From Paraflavitalea devenefica (lineage in GTDB: Bacteria > Bacteroidota > Bacteroidia > Chitinophagales > Chitinophagaceae): a stretch of 64,000 bases of DNA. A program made the position numbers and the translations under genes. The notes under the pieces are model-generated. The model was not told the DNA's origin. It saw nothing but the letters and a program-made list of their open reading frames with translations, and did not search any database. This document shows, piece after piece, positions 1 through 8,512 of the stretch; positions within the stretch are counted from its first letter, which is position 1, and the number at the start of each line of letters is the position of its first letter. The stretch lies in assembly GCF_011759375.1 (NCBI RefSeq), contig NZ_JAARML010000003.1:496001-560000 (forward strand). Direction: 5' to 3'.

Positions 1-1
1 G

Positions 2-100
2 AAAGGACATTTTAAATGTATGCAACTGATCACGCCGGAAGCGGTGCTGGATAAAGTAAATGAAAGACTGGGAAGAAAAGGCATAGTGAATGGTCAATAG
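2..100 (+). CDS. C-terminal end of an unidentified protein (partial)
   Basis: An open frame runs from the window edge to a TAG at 98-100 and gives about 32 residues, including ITPEAVLDKVNERLGRKG. I do not recognise the family. The gene lies 30 bases upstream of the Ldh-family dehydrogenase and on the same strand, so the two may be co-transcribed. Its last codons (IVNGQ) are written by a GTGAATGGTCAATAG repeat that recurs elsewhere in the window (near 22.3 kb), so the true ancestral C-terminus may have been overwritten by a repeat arm. Confidence 0.5.
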   Translation, partial: KGHFKCMQLITPEAVLDKVNERLGRKGIVNGQ

Positions 101-130
101 TGAATTCAATATCAACATTAAAAATCAATC

Positions 131-1210
131 ATGTCAGAAAGAATATATCCCTACCAACAGTTATTCAAATTTACCAAAGCAGTGTTTGAGCAGATCGGTT
201 GTTCTGCGGCAGATGCTGATATCGCTACCAAAGTATTGTTGTCGGCCGACCTGCGGGGGGTGGATTCCCATGGCGTGGCCCGCCTGAGCGGGTATGTACG
301 CCTGTGGGAAGCCAAACGCGCCAATACAAACCCCCATGTGCATATCATCCATGAAACCCCCTCCACTGCGGTGGTGGATGGTGATGGCGGACTGGGCCTG
401 GTGGTAGCGCCTTTTGCTATGCAGGTAGCTATTGACAAAGCCAAACAGGTGGGTACCGGCTGGGTGAGCGTACAGAACAGCAATCATTTTGGCATAGCAG
501 GCTACCATGCCATGATGGCCCTGGAACAGGATATGATCGGCATTGCCATGACCAATGCCAGTCCGCTGGTAGCACCCACTTTTTCGGTAGAAAGACTGCT
601 GGGCACCAATCCCATCTGTGTAGCCATACCAGCCGGGGAGGAGCCCGCTTTTGTGGCCGACCTGGCCACTACGACCGCTGCCAACGGCAAACTGGAAATA
701 TTGCAACGCAAGAGCAAGGAGACCCCCACCGGCTGGGTACAGGATAAGGAGGGCAACCCCTCCACCAATCCCCATGAGCTGAAATCAGGCGGGGCCTTAC
801 TGCCCCTTGGCGGCGACAGGGAGCATGGCAGCCATAAAGGCTATGCACTGGGCGCAGTGGTGGATATCTTCTCTGCAGTATTGAGCGGCGCCAATTACGG
901 CCCCTGGGTGCCTCCTTTTCCTGCCTATGTACCCATGCCTACGGAGATGCCGGGCAAGGGGATAGGCCATTTCTTTGGGGCCATGCGGGTGGATGCCTTT
1001 CGTCCGGCGGCCGACTTTAAATTCCACATGGACAAGTGGATACGCCGCTTCCGCAGCGCTACGCCTGTAGCCGGAGAAGAGCAGGTACTGATTCCCGGCG
1101 ATCCTGAACGGGAGATGGAAGCTAACCGCATGAAGGCAGGGATCCCGCTGTTGAACTCTGTGTCGGAAGACCTGGAGCTGCTGGGAGAGAAGTTTGGCAT
1201 ACAGTTATAG
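131..1210 (+). CDS. Ldh family oxidoreductase (malate/L-lactate dehydrogenase type)
   Basis: 359 residues, full length for the Ldh_2 family of NAD(P)-dependent 2-hydroxyacid dehydrogenases, which is unrelated to Rossmann-fold lactate dehydrogenase. Family motifs are visible in order: DSHGVAR at 45-51, NSNHFG at 116-121 with the probable catalytic His, GTNPICVAIP near 160, and a GHFFGAMRVDAF segment in the C-terminal half. The substrate cannot be read from sequence: family members act on malate, lactate, ureidoglycolate, sulfolactate or 2,3-diketogulonate. The ATG at 131 fits the motif spacing. The protein is cytosolic. It is followed by an inverted-repeat element and then lysC, so co-regulation with lysC is not evident. 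Confidence 0.9.
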   Translation: MSERIYPYQQLFKFTKAVFEQIGCSAADADIATKVLLSADLRGVDSHGVARLSGYVRLWEAKRANTNPHVHIIHETPSTAVVDGDGGLGLVVAPFAMQVAIDKAKQVGTGWVSVQNSNHFGIAGYHAMMALEQDMIGIAMTNASPLVAPTFSVERLLGTNPICVAIPAGEEPAFVADLATTTAANGKLEILQRKSKETPTGWVQDKEGNPSTNPHELKSGGALLPLGGDREHGSHKGYALGAVVDIFSAVLSGANYGPWVPPFPAYVPMPTEMPGKGIGHFFGAMRVDAFRPAADFKFHMDKWIRRFRSATPVAGEEQVLIPGDPEREMEANRMKAGIPLLNSVSEDLELLGEKFGIQL

Positions 1211-1350
1211 GTTCCGGGTGCCGGGTTCGGCGTTTCGGGTTGCTCCGCGACCTGGACAACCTGGTTAATGGTGGCACATTCTGGCTTTTACCTTTTAGTC
1301 CGTAGTAGCACAGAAAGAACCCGAAACTTAAAACCCGAGACCCGAAACGC
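1211..1350. repeat. Inverted-arm repeat element, GTTTCGGG type (copy 1)
   Basis: The left arm (about 1211-1246) carries degenerate copies of a GGGTTTCGGG-like word, read as CCGGGTTCGG and GTTTCGGGTT. The right arm (about 1316-1350) carries the complementary words CCCGAAAC, ACCCGAGA and CCCGAAAC. About 70 bases of unrelated sequence separate the arms. The same words and arrangement recur at 23461-23613. It fills the gap between the Ldh gene and lysC. Each arm is itself a short tandem array of roughly 7-9-nt units, unlike a simple terminator stem. Confidence 0.6.
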
Positions 1351-1359
1351 TTCAAGCCT

Positions 1360-1367
1360 TATCTTTG
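1360..1367 (+). promoter_or_regulatory. Possible -7 box upstream of lysC
   Basis: TATCTTTG matches the Bacteroidota TANNTTTG -7 consensus and lies 64 bases before the lysC ATG. No convincing TTTG -33 element is visible at the usual 19-21-base distance, so this is only a partial match. A small palindrome (TTCCGC-CAGTA-GCGGAA) sits between the box and the start codon. Confidence 0.35.
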
Positions 1368-1430
1368 CCTGCCAAAAAAATTATTTTCCAACCAAAACAT
1401 TCCGCCAGTAGCGGAACAGGAGAGTAAATC

Positions 1431-2753
1431 ATGAAAATTATGAAATTCGGCGGTACCTCAGTAGGTAAGCCGGAGCGTATGCATCAGGTGGCAGAGCTGA
1501 TCACCAAAGATGCAGAACCTAAGATTGTAGTGTTGAGCGCCCTCAGTGGTACTACCAATGCACTGGTATCTATCGGTGAATCCATGGCTGGAGGAGACCG
1601 CGAAACTGCTAAGCAGCAAATTGAAAAGCTGGAAGCCCATTACCAGTCTTTCATCCGTGAACTGTTAAAGACCGATGCTACGCTGGAAAAGGCGAAGCGT
1701 ATCGTAGCAGAACATTTCGAATTCCTGACCATCATACTCAAAATATCATTCAGCGAAGCACTGAGCAAGGATATCCTGGCGCAGGGTGAGCTGCTTTCTA
1801 CCAAACTCTTCAGTGTTTATCTCGAAGAAAAAGGGATAGATCATGCACTGTTACCAGCCCTGGAGTTCATGAGCATTGACATTCATGATGAACCACAGGT
1901 GCCGGCCATCAAGGCGAAGCTCATGCCCATCCTGGAGCAACAAAAGAGTAAAAAACTGTTTATCACCCAGGGATACATCTGCCGCAATGTGCGTGGCGAG
2001 GTGGATAACCTGAAGCGTGGTGGCAGTGATTATACCGCTTCTCTCGTGGCTGCCGCAGTGAATGCTTCTGTATGTGAAATATGGACCGACATTGACGGCA
2101 TGCACAATAATGATCCGCGCGTGGTGAAGAAGACCCTGCCGATAGAACAACTGAGCTTTGAAGAAGCAGCCGAGCTGGCTTACTTCGGCGCCAAGATCTT
2201 ACACCCTACCTGTATATGGCCTGCGCAACAACAGAAGGTGCCGGTGAAGCTGCTCAATACCATGCAGCCGCAGGCAGCAGGCACGGTGATCACACAGGAA
2301 GCAGGTTCTGTAGGCGTAAAAGCTGTAGCTGCCAAAGATGGCATCATCGCCATCAACATCAAGAGCAGCCGTATGTTGCTGGCCTATGGTTTCCTGCGTA
2401 AGATATTCGAGGTGTTTGAAAAATACCGCACGCCTATTGATATGATCACCACTTCGGAAGTGGCGGTATCCGTAACGATTGACAGTGGTACACACCTCAA
2501 AGCGATTGTCAAGGAACTGGAACCATTTGGCACCATTGAAGTGGAAGCCGATCATACCATCATCTCTGTTGTAGGTAACGAAATTGCCCAAACGCAGAAT
2601 GTGCTGAGCAAACTGTTTGAAGCGCTCACACCGGTGCCTGTGCGCATGGTAAGCTATGGTGGCAGCAAACACAATGTGTCTATCCTGCTTCCTTCTTCCT
2701 ATAAAACACAAACCCTGCAATTGCTGAATAAAGGATTGTTTGGATTAGCATAA
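1431..2753 (+). CDS. lysC: Aspartate kinase (monofunctional)
   Basis: 440 residues. It phosphorylates aspartate, the first step towards lysine, threonine and methionine. The amino acid kinase signature KFGGTSVG is at residues 5-12, and the substrate and nucleotide motif GGSDYTAS is near residue 200. The C-terminal third (from about 300) has two ACT-type regulatory domains, as in feedback-regulated aspartokinases. There is no homoserine dehydrogenase domain, so the protein is monofunctional. The start at 1431 places FGGTSVG at the normal position; a purine-rich ACAGGAGAG lies about 10 bases upstream. An intrinsic terminator follows at 2896, about 140 bases after the stop. Confidence 0.96.
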   Translation: MKIMKFGGTSVGKPERMHQVAELITKDAEPKIVVLSALSGTTNALVSIGESMAGGDRETAKQQIEKLEAHYQSFIRELLKTDATLEKAKRIVAEHFEFLTIILKISFSEALSKDILAQGELLSTKLFSVYLEEKGIDHALLPALEFMSIDIHDEPQVPAIKAKLMPILEQQKSKKLFITQGYICRNVRGEVDNLKRGGSDYTASLVAAAVNASVCEIWTDIDGMHNNDPRVVKKTLPIEQLSFEEAAELAYFGAKILHPTCIWPAQQQKVPVKLLNTMQPQAAGTVITQEAGSVGVKAVAAKDGIIAINIKSSRMLLAYGFLRKIFEVFEKYRTPIDMITTSEVAVSVTIDSGTHLKAIVKELEPFGTIEVEADHTIISVVGNEIAQTQNVLSKLFEALTPVPVRMVSYGGSKHNVSILLPSSYKTQTLQLLNKGLFGLA

Positions 2754-2895
2754 AAAAAGTAAATAAACAATACCACAAACCGGGTATTGTATGGCAATTT
2801 TCCCCCATTTGGGGAGCGATTAATATTAAAATTGCCCAATATAGGAGGGTTTCTTTAACAGTGGTTATAACCTCCCAAACTTGTTTATTATCTTA

Positions 2896-2927
2896 GCCGG
2901 TATTATACATACCGGCTTTTCTTTTTT
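2896..2927 (+). terminator. Rho-independent terminator after lysC
   Basis: A perfect 8-bp stem (GCCGGTAT at 2896-2903, ATACCGGC at 2909-2916) with a 5-base loop is followed by TTTTCTTTTTT. It ends the lysC transcript and separates it from the next gene, whose start is at 2994. Confidence 0.85.
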
Positions 2928-2993
2928 GGCAGTCGAATACGAAAGCCGGAGATTGATCAAGCGGGTGAAAACCCTTACCTATATTTTATAGTA

Positions 2994-4259
2994 GTGAGAA
3001 ACGTTGTCAACATTGTGTGGTTTGCAGGATTGCTGTTGCTATGTACTTTTTCCACGCTGGCGCAGGATAAATACCGTATTTCAGGTACCATTACCAATGC
3101 TGCCACCGGCGCCGCTATTGCCAGTGCCAGTATCTTCGTCAATGGCACTTCCAAAGGAACAGCTACCAATGCCAGTGGGCATTTTGCGTTGACAGACCTG
3201 CCACCCAAAGGTTCTTATGAGCTCATCATATCTTCCATTGGTTTTACTACGGTTATACGGCCATTCTCTGCCGATTCGTTGCCACTTTTTCTCTCCATTC
3301 AGTTAAAGCCCAAAGTAACAGAACTGGAATCAGTAGTGGTAGAGCCTTGGGAAAAGGACGGATGGGCAAAGTGGGGCCGCGTGTTTACGGAAAACTTCAT
3401 TGGTACTACGGCTGCCTCCCGTCAATGCGTGATCAAAAATTCCCAGGTCATCAGGTTCCGTTATTCGAAGAAAGAGAATAAACTGATCGCTGTGGCCGAT
3501 GAACCCCTCATCATTGAGAACAAAGCGCTGGGATACCGGATACAATACCAGTTGGAAGATTTTATCTACAACATGAAGGAGCGTGCCCTGCTGTTTGTGG
3601 GTTATACTTTGTTTGAAGACCTGTCGGAAGACCGTAACCGGATCCCCCGGCGGTGGATCAACAATCGTAAACATGCGTATGAAGGGTCTATGATGCATTT
3701 CATGCGATCGTTGCATGCCAACCAACTGAAGCAAGATGGATTTGAAGTGCAGCGCATGGTCAAGGAGCCCAACTTTGAAAAGGAGCGGGTGAAAAAAGAA
3801 TATGCCTCCCTGTGGAGAAGGAATATAGGTACGGGACAAAGGATGGTTATGAAAGGCGGCGGCGTTACGGCCATCGTAAGCGATTCCACCGCCTATTACA
3901 ACCGCATTTTGCAACAGCCGGACTTTAAGGATATTGTTTTTCCGCCTTTGCTGACGGCCGACAGTATCGTTATCCGCAAGGATACGGACTCTGCGCGTTT
4001 GCTCCAATTTCCGCATTACCTCCACATCACCTATAAAAATGGAAAGGAAGAAGAGGCTTACCTAGATCGTTTCCTCCAAAATCGTAAGCCCTGGTATCCT
4101 CGGTCGGACATTGTGCTGCTGCAGGGCGGCCCGGTGGTGGTGGAAGCGTCAGGTGTCTATTATCCGCCACAGGAGCTTTTTTCTCTTGGCTACTGGGCCT
4201 GGAGTGAAAAGATTGCCCACATGCTCCCGGTGGATTATGATCCGGAAAGGATAAGATAG
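2994..4259 (+). CDS. Exported protein with N-terminal carboxypeptidase-regulatory-like domain
   Basis: 421 residues with a GTG start followed directly by a signal peptide (hydrophobic VWFAGLLLLC, cleavage near TLAQ-DK). Residues about 25-105 look like a CarboxypepD_reg-like beta-sandwich (YRISGTITNAATGAAIASAS, then TDLPPKGSYELIISSIGF). The remainder resembles the family of Bacteroidota proteins that have this domain alone plus an unassigned C-terminal region; there is no TonB plug or barrel. The role is unknown and it is probably periplasmic or outer-membrane associated. No in-frame ATG lies just upstream, so GTG at 2994 is the best start. Confidence 0.8.
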   Translation: MRNVVNIVWFAGLLLLCTFSTLAQDKYRISGTITNAATGAAIASASIFVNGTSKGTATNASGHFALTDLPPKGSYELIISSIGFTTVIRPFSADSLPLFLSIQLKPKVTELESVVVEPWEKDGWAKWGRVFTENFIGTTAASRQCVIKNSQVIRFRYSKKENKLIAVADEPLIIENKALGYRIQYQLEDFIYNMKERALLFVGYTLFEDLSEDRNRIPRRWINNRKHAYEGSMMHFMRSLHANQLKQDGFEVQRMVKEPNFEKERVKKEYASLWRRNIGTGQRMVMKGGGVTAIVSDSTAYYNRILQQPDFKDIVFPPLLTADSIVIRKDTDSARLLQFPHYLHITYKNGKEEEAYLDRFLQNRKPWYPRSDIVLLQGGPVVVEASGVYYPPQELFSLGYWAWSEKIAHMLPVDYDPERIR

Positions 4260-4277
4260 TTTTTAGCCGGTGGTTTG

Positions 4278-5210
4278 CTACTTAATCCACTTATTGCTTC
4301 TCATCCATTGTTCCACCAGGTCCATCCATTTCACTTCGCTGGTTTTATTGATCATGCCGAAGCCATGGCCTCCTTTTTCATACAGGTATATTTCAGCAGG
4401 CACATGGTGCTCTTGTAAGGCTTCATAAAAGTGTTCACTGTTTTGTACCACCACTGTTTTATCGTCTTTGGCATGCACCAGGAAGGTGGGCGGTGTCGCT
4501 TTGGTAACCTGTAATTCGTTGGAGTATTGGATCATCTTTTCGGTAGTGGGGTGCTCACCCAGCAGTTTGGTGCGGGAGCCTTTGTGGGCGAGGCTATCAC
4601 TGAAGCTGATCACAGGGTAGATGAGGACCATAAAGTTGGGCCGCAGCGGCGACTTTTTAGCCTTCTTATAAGCGTGGTTGGTAAGGTAGTCATAGTTAAA
4701 ATGGGTGCCTGCTGTAGAAGCGAGGTGCCCGCCTGCTGAGAACCCGATAATACCTACCTGGTCTTTGTTAATATTCCATTCGGCTGCCTTTGCCCGCACT
4801 ACTTCGATGGCCTTTTGCGCATCCTGCAGGGGCCCGATCTCTTTATTGACCATGCTGGTATCATTGGGCAGGCGGTATTTCAATACAATGGCGGTAACGC
4901 CCATTTCATTGAACCGGCGGGCTACATCCGATCCTTCGTGGCTGGCGGCTAAGATGGAATAACCACCACCGGGGCAGATGACGATGGCTGTGCCGGTTGC
5001 TTTTTCCGGCGGTGCGGGATAAACCGTGAGGGTGGGATTGGTAACATAGCTGATGCGCAGTTTGCCATCTGCAGGGCTCACTACGGAGCTTTCTTTATCA
5101 GGTACCGGCTTTGAATTGGGAATGCCGTTTTCATACAAGGGGATCGTGGTTTGTGACATAGCAGTCTGGATAATACAAAAAAAGGATAACGTGATCAGCG
5201 TACTTTTCAT
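4278..5210 (-). CDS. Exported alpha/beta hydrolase (acetylesterase/xylanase-esterase type)
   Basis: 310 residues from the ATG at 5210; an upstream TTG in frame is less likely. A signal peptide (FFCIIQTAMSQ) precedes an alpha/beta-hydrolase fold: oxyanion motif PGGGYS at 80-85, nucleophile motif GFSAGG at 156-161 (Ser158), acid in HAKDDKTV near 250 and His in KGGHGFG near 280. The family includes acetyl-xylan esterases and other carbohydrate esterases of the BD-FAE/EstB type. The protein is probably periplasmic and may deacetylate plant polysaccharides (inference). It is convergent with the preceding gene, with 18 bases between stops. Confidence 0.9.
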   Translation of the reverse strand: MKSTLITLSFFCIIQTAMSQTTIPLYENGIPNSKPVPDKESSVVSPADGKLRISYVTNPTLTVYPAPPEKATGTAIVICPGGGYSILAASHEGSDVARRFNEMGVTAIVLKYRLPNDTSMVNKEIGPLQDAQKAIEVVRAKAAEWNINKDQVGIIGFSAGGHLASTAGTHFNYDYLTNHAYKKAKKSPLRPNFMVLIYPVISFSDSLAHKGSRTKLLGEHPTTEKMIQYSNELQVTKATPPTFLVHAKDDKTVVVQNSEHFYEALQEHHVPAEIYLYEKGGHGFGMINKTSEVKWMDLVEQWMRSNKWIK

Positions 5211-5361
5211 ATGGTGTGAGTTATTGATCAAATATAATGCAAAACGGAGCAGCTTCCCTTTACTTTTCTTTCACAGAATATTAAGTTAAAACAGGGGTGG
5301 GAGACATTGACTCATGTAACTTATGAGTCTACCTTCAGGTCATACAATAAACCAGACGTTT

Positions 5362-5823
5362 ATGAAAAAGCTATACTCCCTTTCAACATTACTTGTTGTT
5401 TTAATAGGCTTCACCGGTTGTAGCAAAGATATTTTTAAACCATACGATGACCGCATTGAAGGTGTGTGGGAATTGACCGACGTAGACAAGGTAGGCTGGG
5501 GCAGCACCAACCTCAACTTTACCGGTGGCCGGTTTACTTTTTATGGCAACGGACAGGTGGAATATGAAGATGGCTATGGCGGTTTTTATGAAGGCCGCTG
5601 GGATATCCGCAGCCGCAATATCCCGGACTGTTATATAGATGAAAATGGCAACTCAGTTTGTGATGGCCGTTATGTGCGTACGCTTAGTATCAATGTGACT
5701 GATTTTGTAACCCACGATGTGCGGTCTGAATACTTTGACGAAATTGTGTTCACAGGCACCAACCGCTTCACGGCTTATCTGTATGATGGTGAAAGGACCT
5801 ATGTGTTCCGGTTCACGAGGTAA
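5362..5823 (+). CDS. Small lipoprotein, lipocalin-like fold likely
   Basis: 153 residues from the ATG at 5362, chosen because MKKLYSLSTLLVVLIGFTGC is a lipoprotein signal with Cys20 in the lipobox. The mature part (IEGVWELTDVD, then repeated short beta strands such as GRFTFYGNGQVEYE) resembles lipocalin-like small lipoproteins of Bacteroidota, which begin with a G-x-W motif. No catalytic residues are evident. It is probably anchored in a periplasmic or outer-membrane leaflet. Function is unknown. Confidence 0.75.
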   Translation: MKKLYSLSTLLVVLIGFTGCSKDIFKPYDDRIEGVWELTDVDKVGWGSTNLNFTGGRFTFYGNGQVEYEDGYGGFYEGRWDIRSRNIPDCYIDENGNSVCDGRYVRTLSINVTDFVTHDVRSEYFDEIVFTGTNRFTAYLYDGERTYVFRFTR

Positions 5824-5853
5824 GCGAGAAAGCAAGTGGTAAATAGTGAGCGG

Positions 5854-6981
5854 CTATCGTTTCAGTAATTGGTCATATATCGCTTCAATCTGTTTTGTCA
5901 TGTTGGCGGCACTATAAGTGGAGCTGATGGTAGTTCTCGCTTCCCGGCCCAGGCGCTCCCGTAATGAAGCATCCGTAAGTTGTATAATCGTTTGAGGAAG
6001 GGTATTGTCCAGCGTTTCTACCGGCAGCAGCAGGCCGTTTACATCATGCTGTATCACTTCTGAAGTGCCGTCTACTTTCGTGCCGATAATCGCCTTGCCC
6101 ATGGCCATGGCTTCCAATAAACCGATGGGCAATCCTTCCCATAAAGAGGGCAGCACGAAAATATCAGCGGCTGCCAGCACATCGGGTACATCCTGCCGGA
6201 AGGGGGAGAAGATCACCTGGTCAGTAATACCCAATTGCTTTACCATTTCCAATGCTTCCGGTTTCTGGTCACCATCACCCACCATCAGCAGGCGCAGGGA
6301 AGGCAATTGCTTCACCGCCCGGGCAAAAGCACTGATCAGCTTCAGGGGTTGTTTCTGGTGAATAAAGCGGGCTACGAACAATACCAGCGTTACGTCTTTA
6401 GGTATATGCAGCTCACTGCGTACATCTTTAAAAGAACGGGCAGGGTTGAACTTGTGCTGGTCAATGCCATTATTCACTACCACCGATTCAAACCCGCTGA
6501 AATATTGCTTGCCGCTTTGTTGGTTGGAGGCAGAAACAGAAATATTGATATCCGATCTTTTGGTCAGCAATTGTTCACCCAGCACCCGCACTTTTTTGAT
6601 CAACGGGTTCTGGTCATCATGGAACGACCATCCATGAATGGTATATACGAGGGGGAGTTTCAGCTTTTTGGTGGCCCAGAATACATTGGAATTGGCCCGG
6701 GTGCCATGGGCATGCACCAGTTGAATATTATTCGATTCAATAAAGGCCTTTACTCTTTTCCATTTGCCGATATCGAATGGTTTCTCTGTATAGATCACTT
6801 CCGTTTGTATGCCCATTTCCTTCAGCCGGTCTACCATGGGGCCATCGGTAAAAGAAAGTACTACAGGCTCAAAGCGGCTCTTGTCCAGGTTCTCTACCAG
6901 GCTTAATAAATGACTTTCCCCGCCACCGATCTGTCCCTGCCTGATCGTTTCCAGAATGCGTATTTTATTGGAAGTGCTCAT
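5854..6981 (-). CDS. Glycosyltransferase family 4 protein
   Basis: 375 residues from the ATG at 6981; an upstream in-frame ATG at 7041 would overlap the queA terminator and adds a non-conserved leader. It has the GT-B fold of GT4 retaining transferases: QIGGGESHLLSLVENL at the N-terminus, LVHAHGTRAN near 90, LLMVGDGDQ near 230, and the donor-binding motif SLWEGLPIGLLEAMAMG near 290 with the E-x7-E pattern. It probably transfers a sugar from a nucleotide-sugar donor in the cytosol to a lipid- or polysaccharide-linked acceptor. It is not adjacent to other polysaccharide genes, so the product is unassigned. Confidence 0.9.
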   Translation of the reverse strand: MSTSNKIRILETIRQGQIGGGESHLLSLVENLDKSRFEPVVLSFTDGPMVDRLKEMGIQTEVIYTEKPFDIGKWKRVKAFIESNNIQLVHAHGTRANSNVFWATKKLKLPLVYTIHGWSFHDDQNPLIKKVRVLGEQLLTKRSDINISVSASNQQSGKQYFSGFESVVVNNGIDQHKFNPARSFKDVRSELHIPKDVTLVLFVARFIHQKQPLKLISAFARAVKQLPSLRLLMVGDGDQKPEALEMVKQLGITDQVIFSPFRQDVPDVLAAADIFVLPSLWEGLPIGLLEAMAMGKAIIGTKVDGTSEVIQHDVNGLLLPVETLDNTLPQTIIQLTDASLRERLGREARTTISSTYSAANMTKQIEAIYDQLLKR

Positions 6982-7030
6982 ACGGCCACGAAAGTAATAC
7001 ATGGGGTTAAGACATGAAAGGGGAAAAGAA

Positions 7031-7056
7031 AAAAGCCCCACTTAAGTGGAGCTTTT
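7031..7056 (-). terminator. Intrinsic terminator of queA
   Basis: Read on the minus strand, AGCTCCACTT pairs with AAGTGGGGCT (one wobble) and is followed by TTTTTTCTTTT. It lies downstream of the queA stop (7116) and just upstream of the glycosyltransferase gene, separating the two. Confidence 0.75.
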
Positions 7057-7079
7057 GTTCATTATGTTGTTGAGCAGGA

Positions 7080-7113
7080 AGAACCCGGAACACGGGACCC
7101 CAAATCCGGAACG
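7080..7113. repeat. Single repeat arm (CCCGGAAC type)
   Basis: GAACCCGGAACACGGGACCC and the following CCGGAACG are degenerate copies of the C-rich arm seen in the inverted-arm elements at 1.2 and 23.5 kb. Only one arm is present, abutting the queA stop codon. Confidence 0.4.
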
Positions 7114-7115
7114 TC

Positions 7116-8165
7116 TTAGATCACGATCATCGCATCTCCATAGCTGAAGAAGCGGTATTTGTCCTTGATCGCCTTCTTATAAGCTTCCATGGCCAGGTCA
7201 TAACCGGCAAAAGCGCAGGTCATGATCAGCAGGCTTGTTTTGGGCAGGTGCAGGTTGGTCACCAGGGCATCGGCGATATTGAACTGGTAAGGCGGGTGGA
7301 TGAAGATATTCGTCCAGCCTTCAGAAGGCTTCAGCAGCTTTTCGGCGGTGTAGGAAGATTCCAGCGCCCGCATGGTGGTAGTACCTACGGAGCAGATACG
7401 GTGACCGCCTTCAATTGCCTTGTTCACGATCTTGCAGGCAGTATCTTCTATGCGGTAGTATTCTGCATCCATCTTGTGCTTGCTCAGGTCTTCCACTTCA
7501 ATCGGGCGGAAAGTACCGAGGCCGGTATGCAGGGTTACTTCGGCGAAGCGGATACCCTTAATCTCCAGCCTTTTGATCAGCTCAATGCTGAAGTGGAGGC
7601 CGGCAGTGGGGGCGGCTACAGCGCCTTCGTGCTTGGCGTAAACGGTCTGGAAGCGCTCTTTGTCTTCTGCTTCCGGTTTACGCTTAATGTATTTGGGCAG
7701 GGGTGTTTCACCCAGGAATTCCAGCATCTGGCGAAACTCATCGTCGGTGCCATCCCACAGGAAGCGGATCGTTCTGCCGCGGGAGGTGGTATTGTCAATG
7801 ACTTCGGCTACCAGTTCATCATTTTCGCCGAAGTACAATTTATTGCCCACACGGATCTTACGGGCGGGATCAACGATCACATCCCAAAGGCGGTTGGGCT
7901 TATTCAATTCTCTTAAAAGGAATACTTCAATCTTGGCGCCTGTTTTTTCTTTGCGGCCATACATCCGGGCAGGGAATACTTTGGTATTGTTGACTACAAA
8001 TACATCCTTGTCATCAAAATAATCCATGATGTCGCGGAAATGCTTGTTTTCAATCTGGCCGGTCTTACGGTGCACCACCATCATGCGGGCATCTTCACGT
8101 TTCTTCGTAGGGTGTTGGGCAATGAGATTAAGCGGTAAATCAAACCTGAACTGTGACAGTTTCAT
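7116..8165 (-). CDS. queA: S-adenosylmethionine:tRNA ribosyltransferase-isomerase
   Basis: 349 residues from the ATG at 8165 (MKLSQFRFDLP). It transfers and isomerises the ribosyl part of SAM to 7-aminomethyl-7-deazaguanine in tRNA, the penultimate step of queuosine synthesis. Conserved blocks are the N-terminal LSQFRFDLPLNLIAQHP, DYFDDKDVFVVNNTKVFPAR, APTAGLHFS near 200 and TLHTGLGTFRPI near 225, and the C-terminal FFSYGDAMII. The length is normal. The longer in-frame start at 8201 is a non-ATG codon and adds a leader that does not match the family. Confidence 0.96.
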   Translation of the reverse strand: MKLSQFRFDLPLNLIAQHPTKKREDARMMVVHRKTGQIENKHFRDIMDYFDDKDVFVVNNTKVFPARMYGRKEKTGAKIEVFLLRELNKPNRLWDVIVDPARKIRVGNKLYFGENDELVAEVIDNTTSRGRTIRFLWDGTDDEFRQMLEFLGETPLPKYIKRKPEAEDKERFQTVYAKHEGAVAAPTAGLHFSIELIKRLEIKGIRFAEVTLHTGLGTFRPIEVEDLSKHKMDAEYYRIEDTACKIVNKAIEGGHRICSVGTTTMRALESSYTAEKLLKPSEGWTNIFIHPPYQFNIADALVTNLHLPKTSLLIMTCAFAGYDLAMEAYKKAIKDKYRFFSYGDAMIVI

Positions 8166-8512
8166 GTGAATTATAACAATTTTATTACGGTAGGTAGCCA
8201 CATGATACCAAGCGGTAGTAAGAGCGGGTACATCGGGGTGAGTGCTCCGGGCAAACCAGGTCTTACGGCACCAGGTTTGATAGCATGTCAGGCCTAAATT
8301 TCAAGCGGGCGAAGGTAGGAAAAAACAAGCATATGAAAAAATAAAGAATCCGGCCGGGGCCGTCCATACCAGGAAAATGACCGGGGGGCACCGCAAAAGG
8401 CCATTTTAAGAAAACAAAAACAATAATTATTTTATGATCTCAGGCGTTTTTAGCATCTTTCACAGGGGCGCCGGCATGATGCCTGAATACCCCCTGTAAA
8501 CCCTTCCTCGTT
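8166..8512. other. Intergenic region between divergent queA and TraB genes
   Basis: 347 bases. It must contain the promoters of both divergent genes, but I see no clear TTTG-N20-TANNTTTG pair on either strand. No RNA gene, repeat array or supported ORF was found. Confidence 0.5.

Noticed and set aside
1368..1430. Possible lysine riboswitch in the lysC leader
   Set aside because: The leader before the ATG is only about 60 bases after the putative -7 box, far too short for the lysine aptamer; only a small TTCCGC/GCGGAA palindrome is visible.
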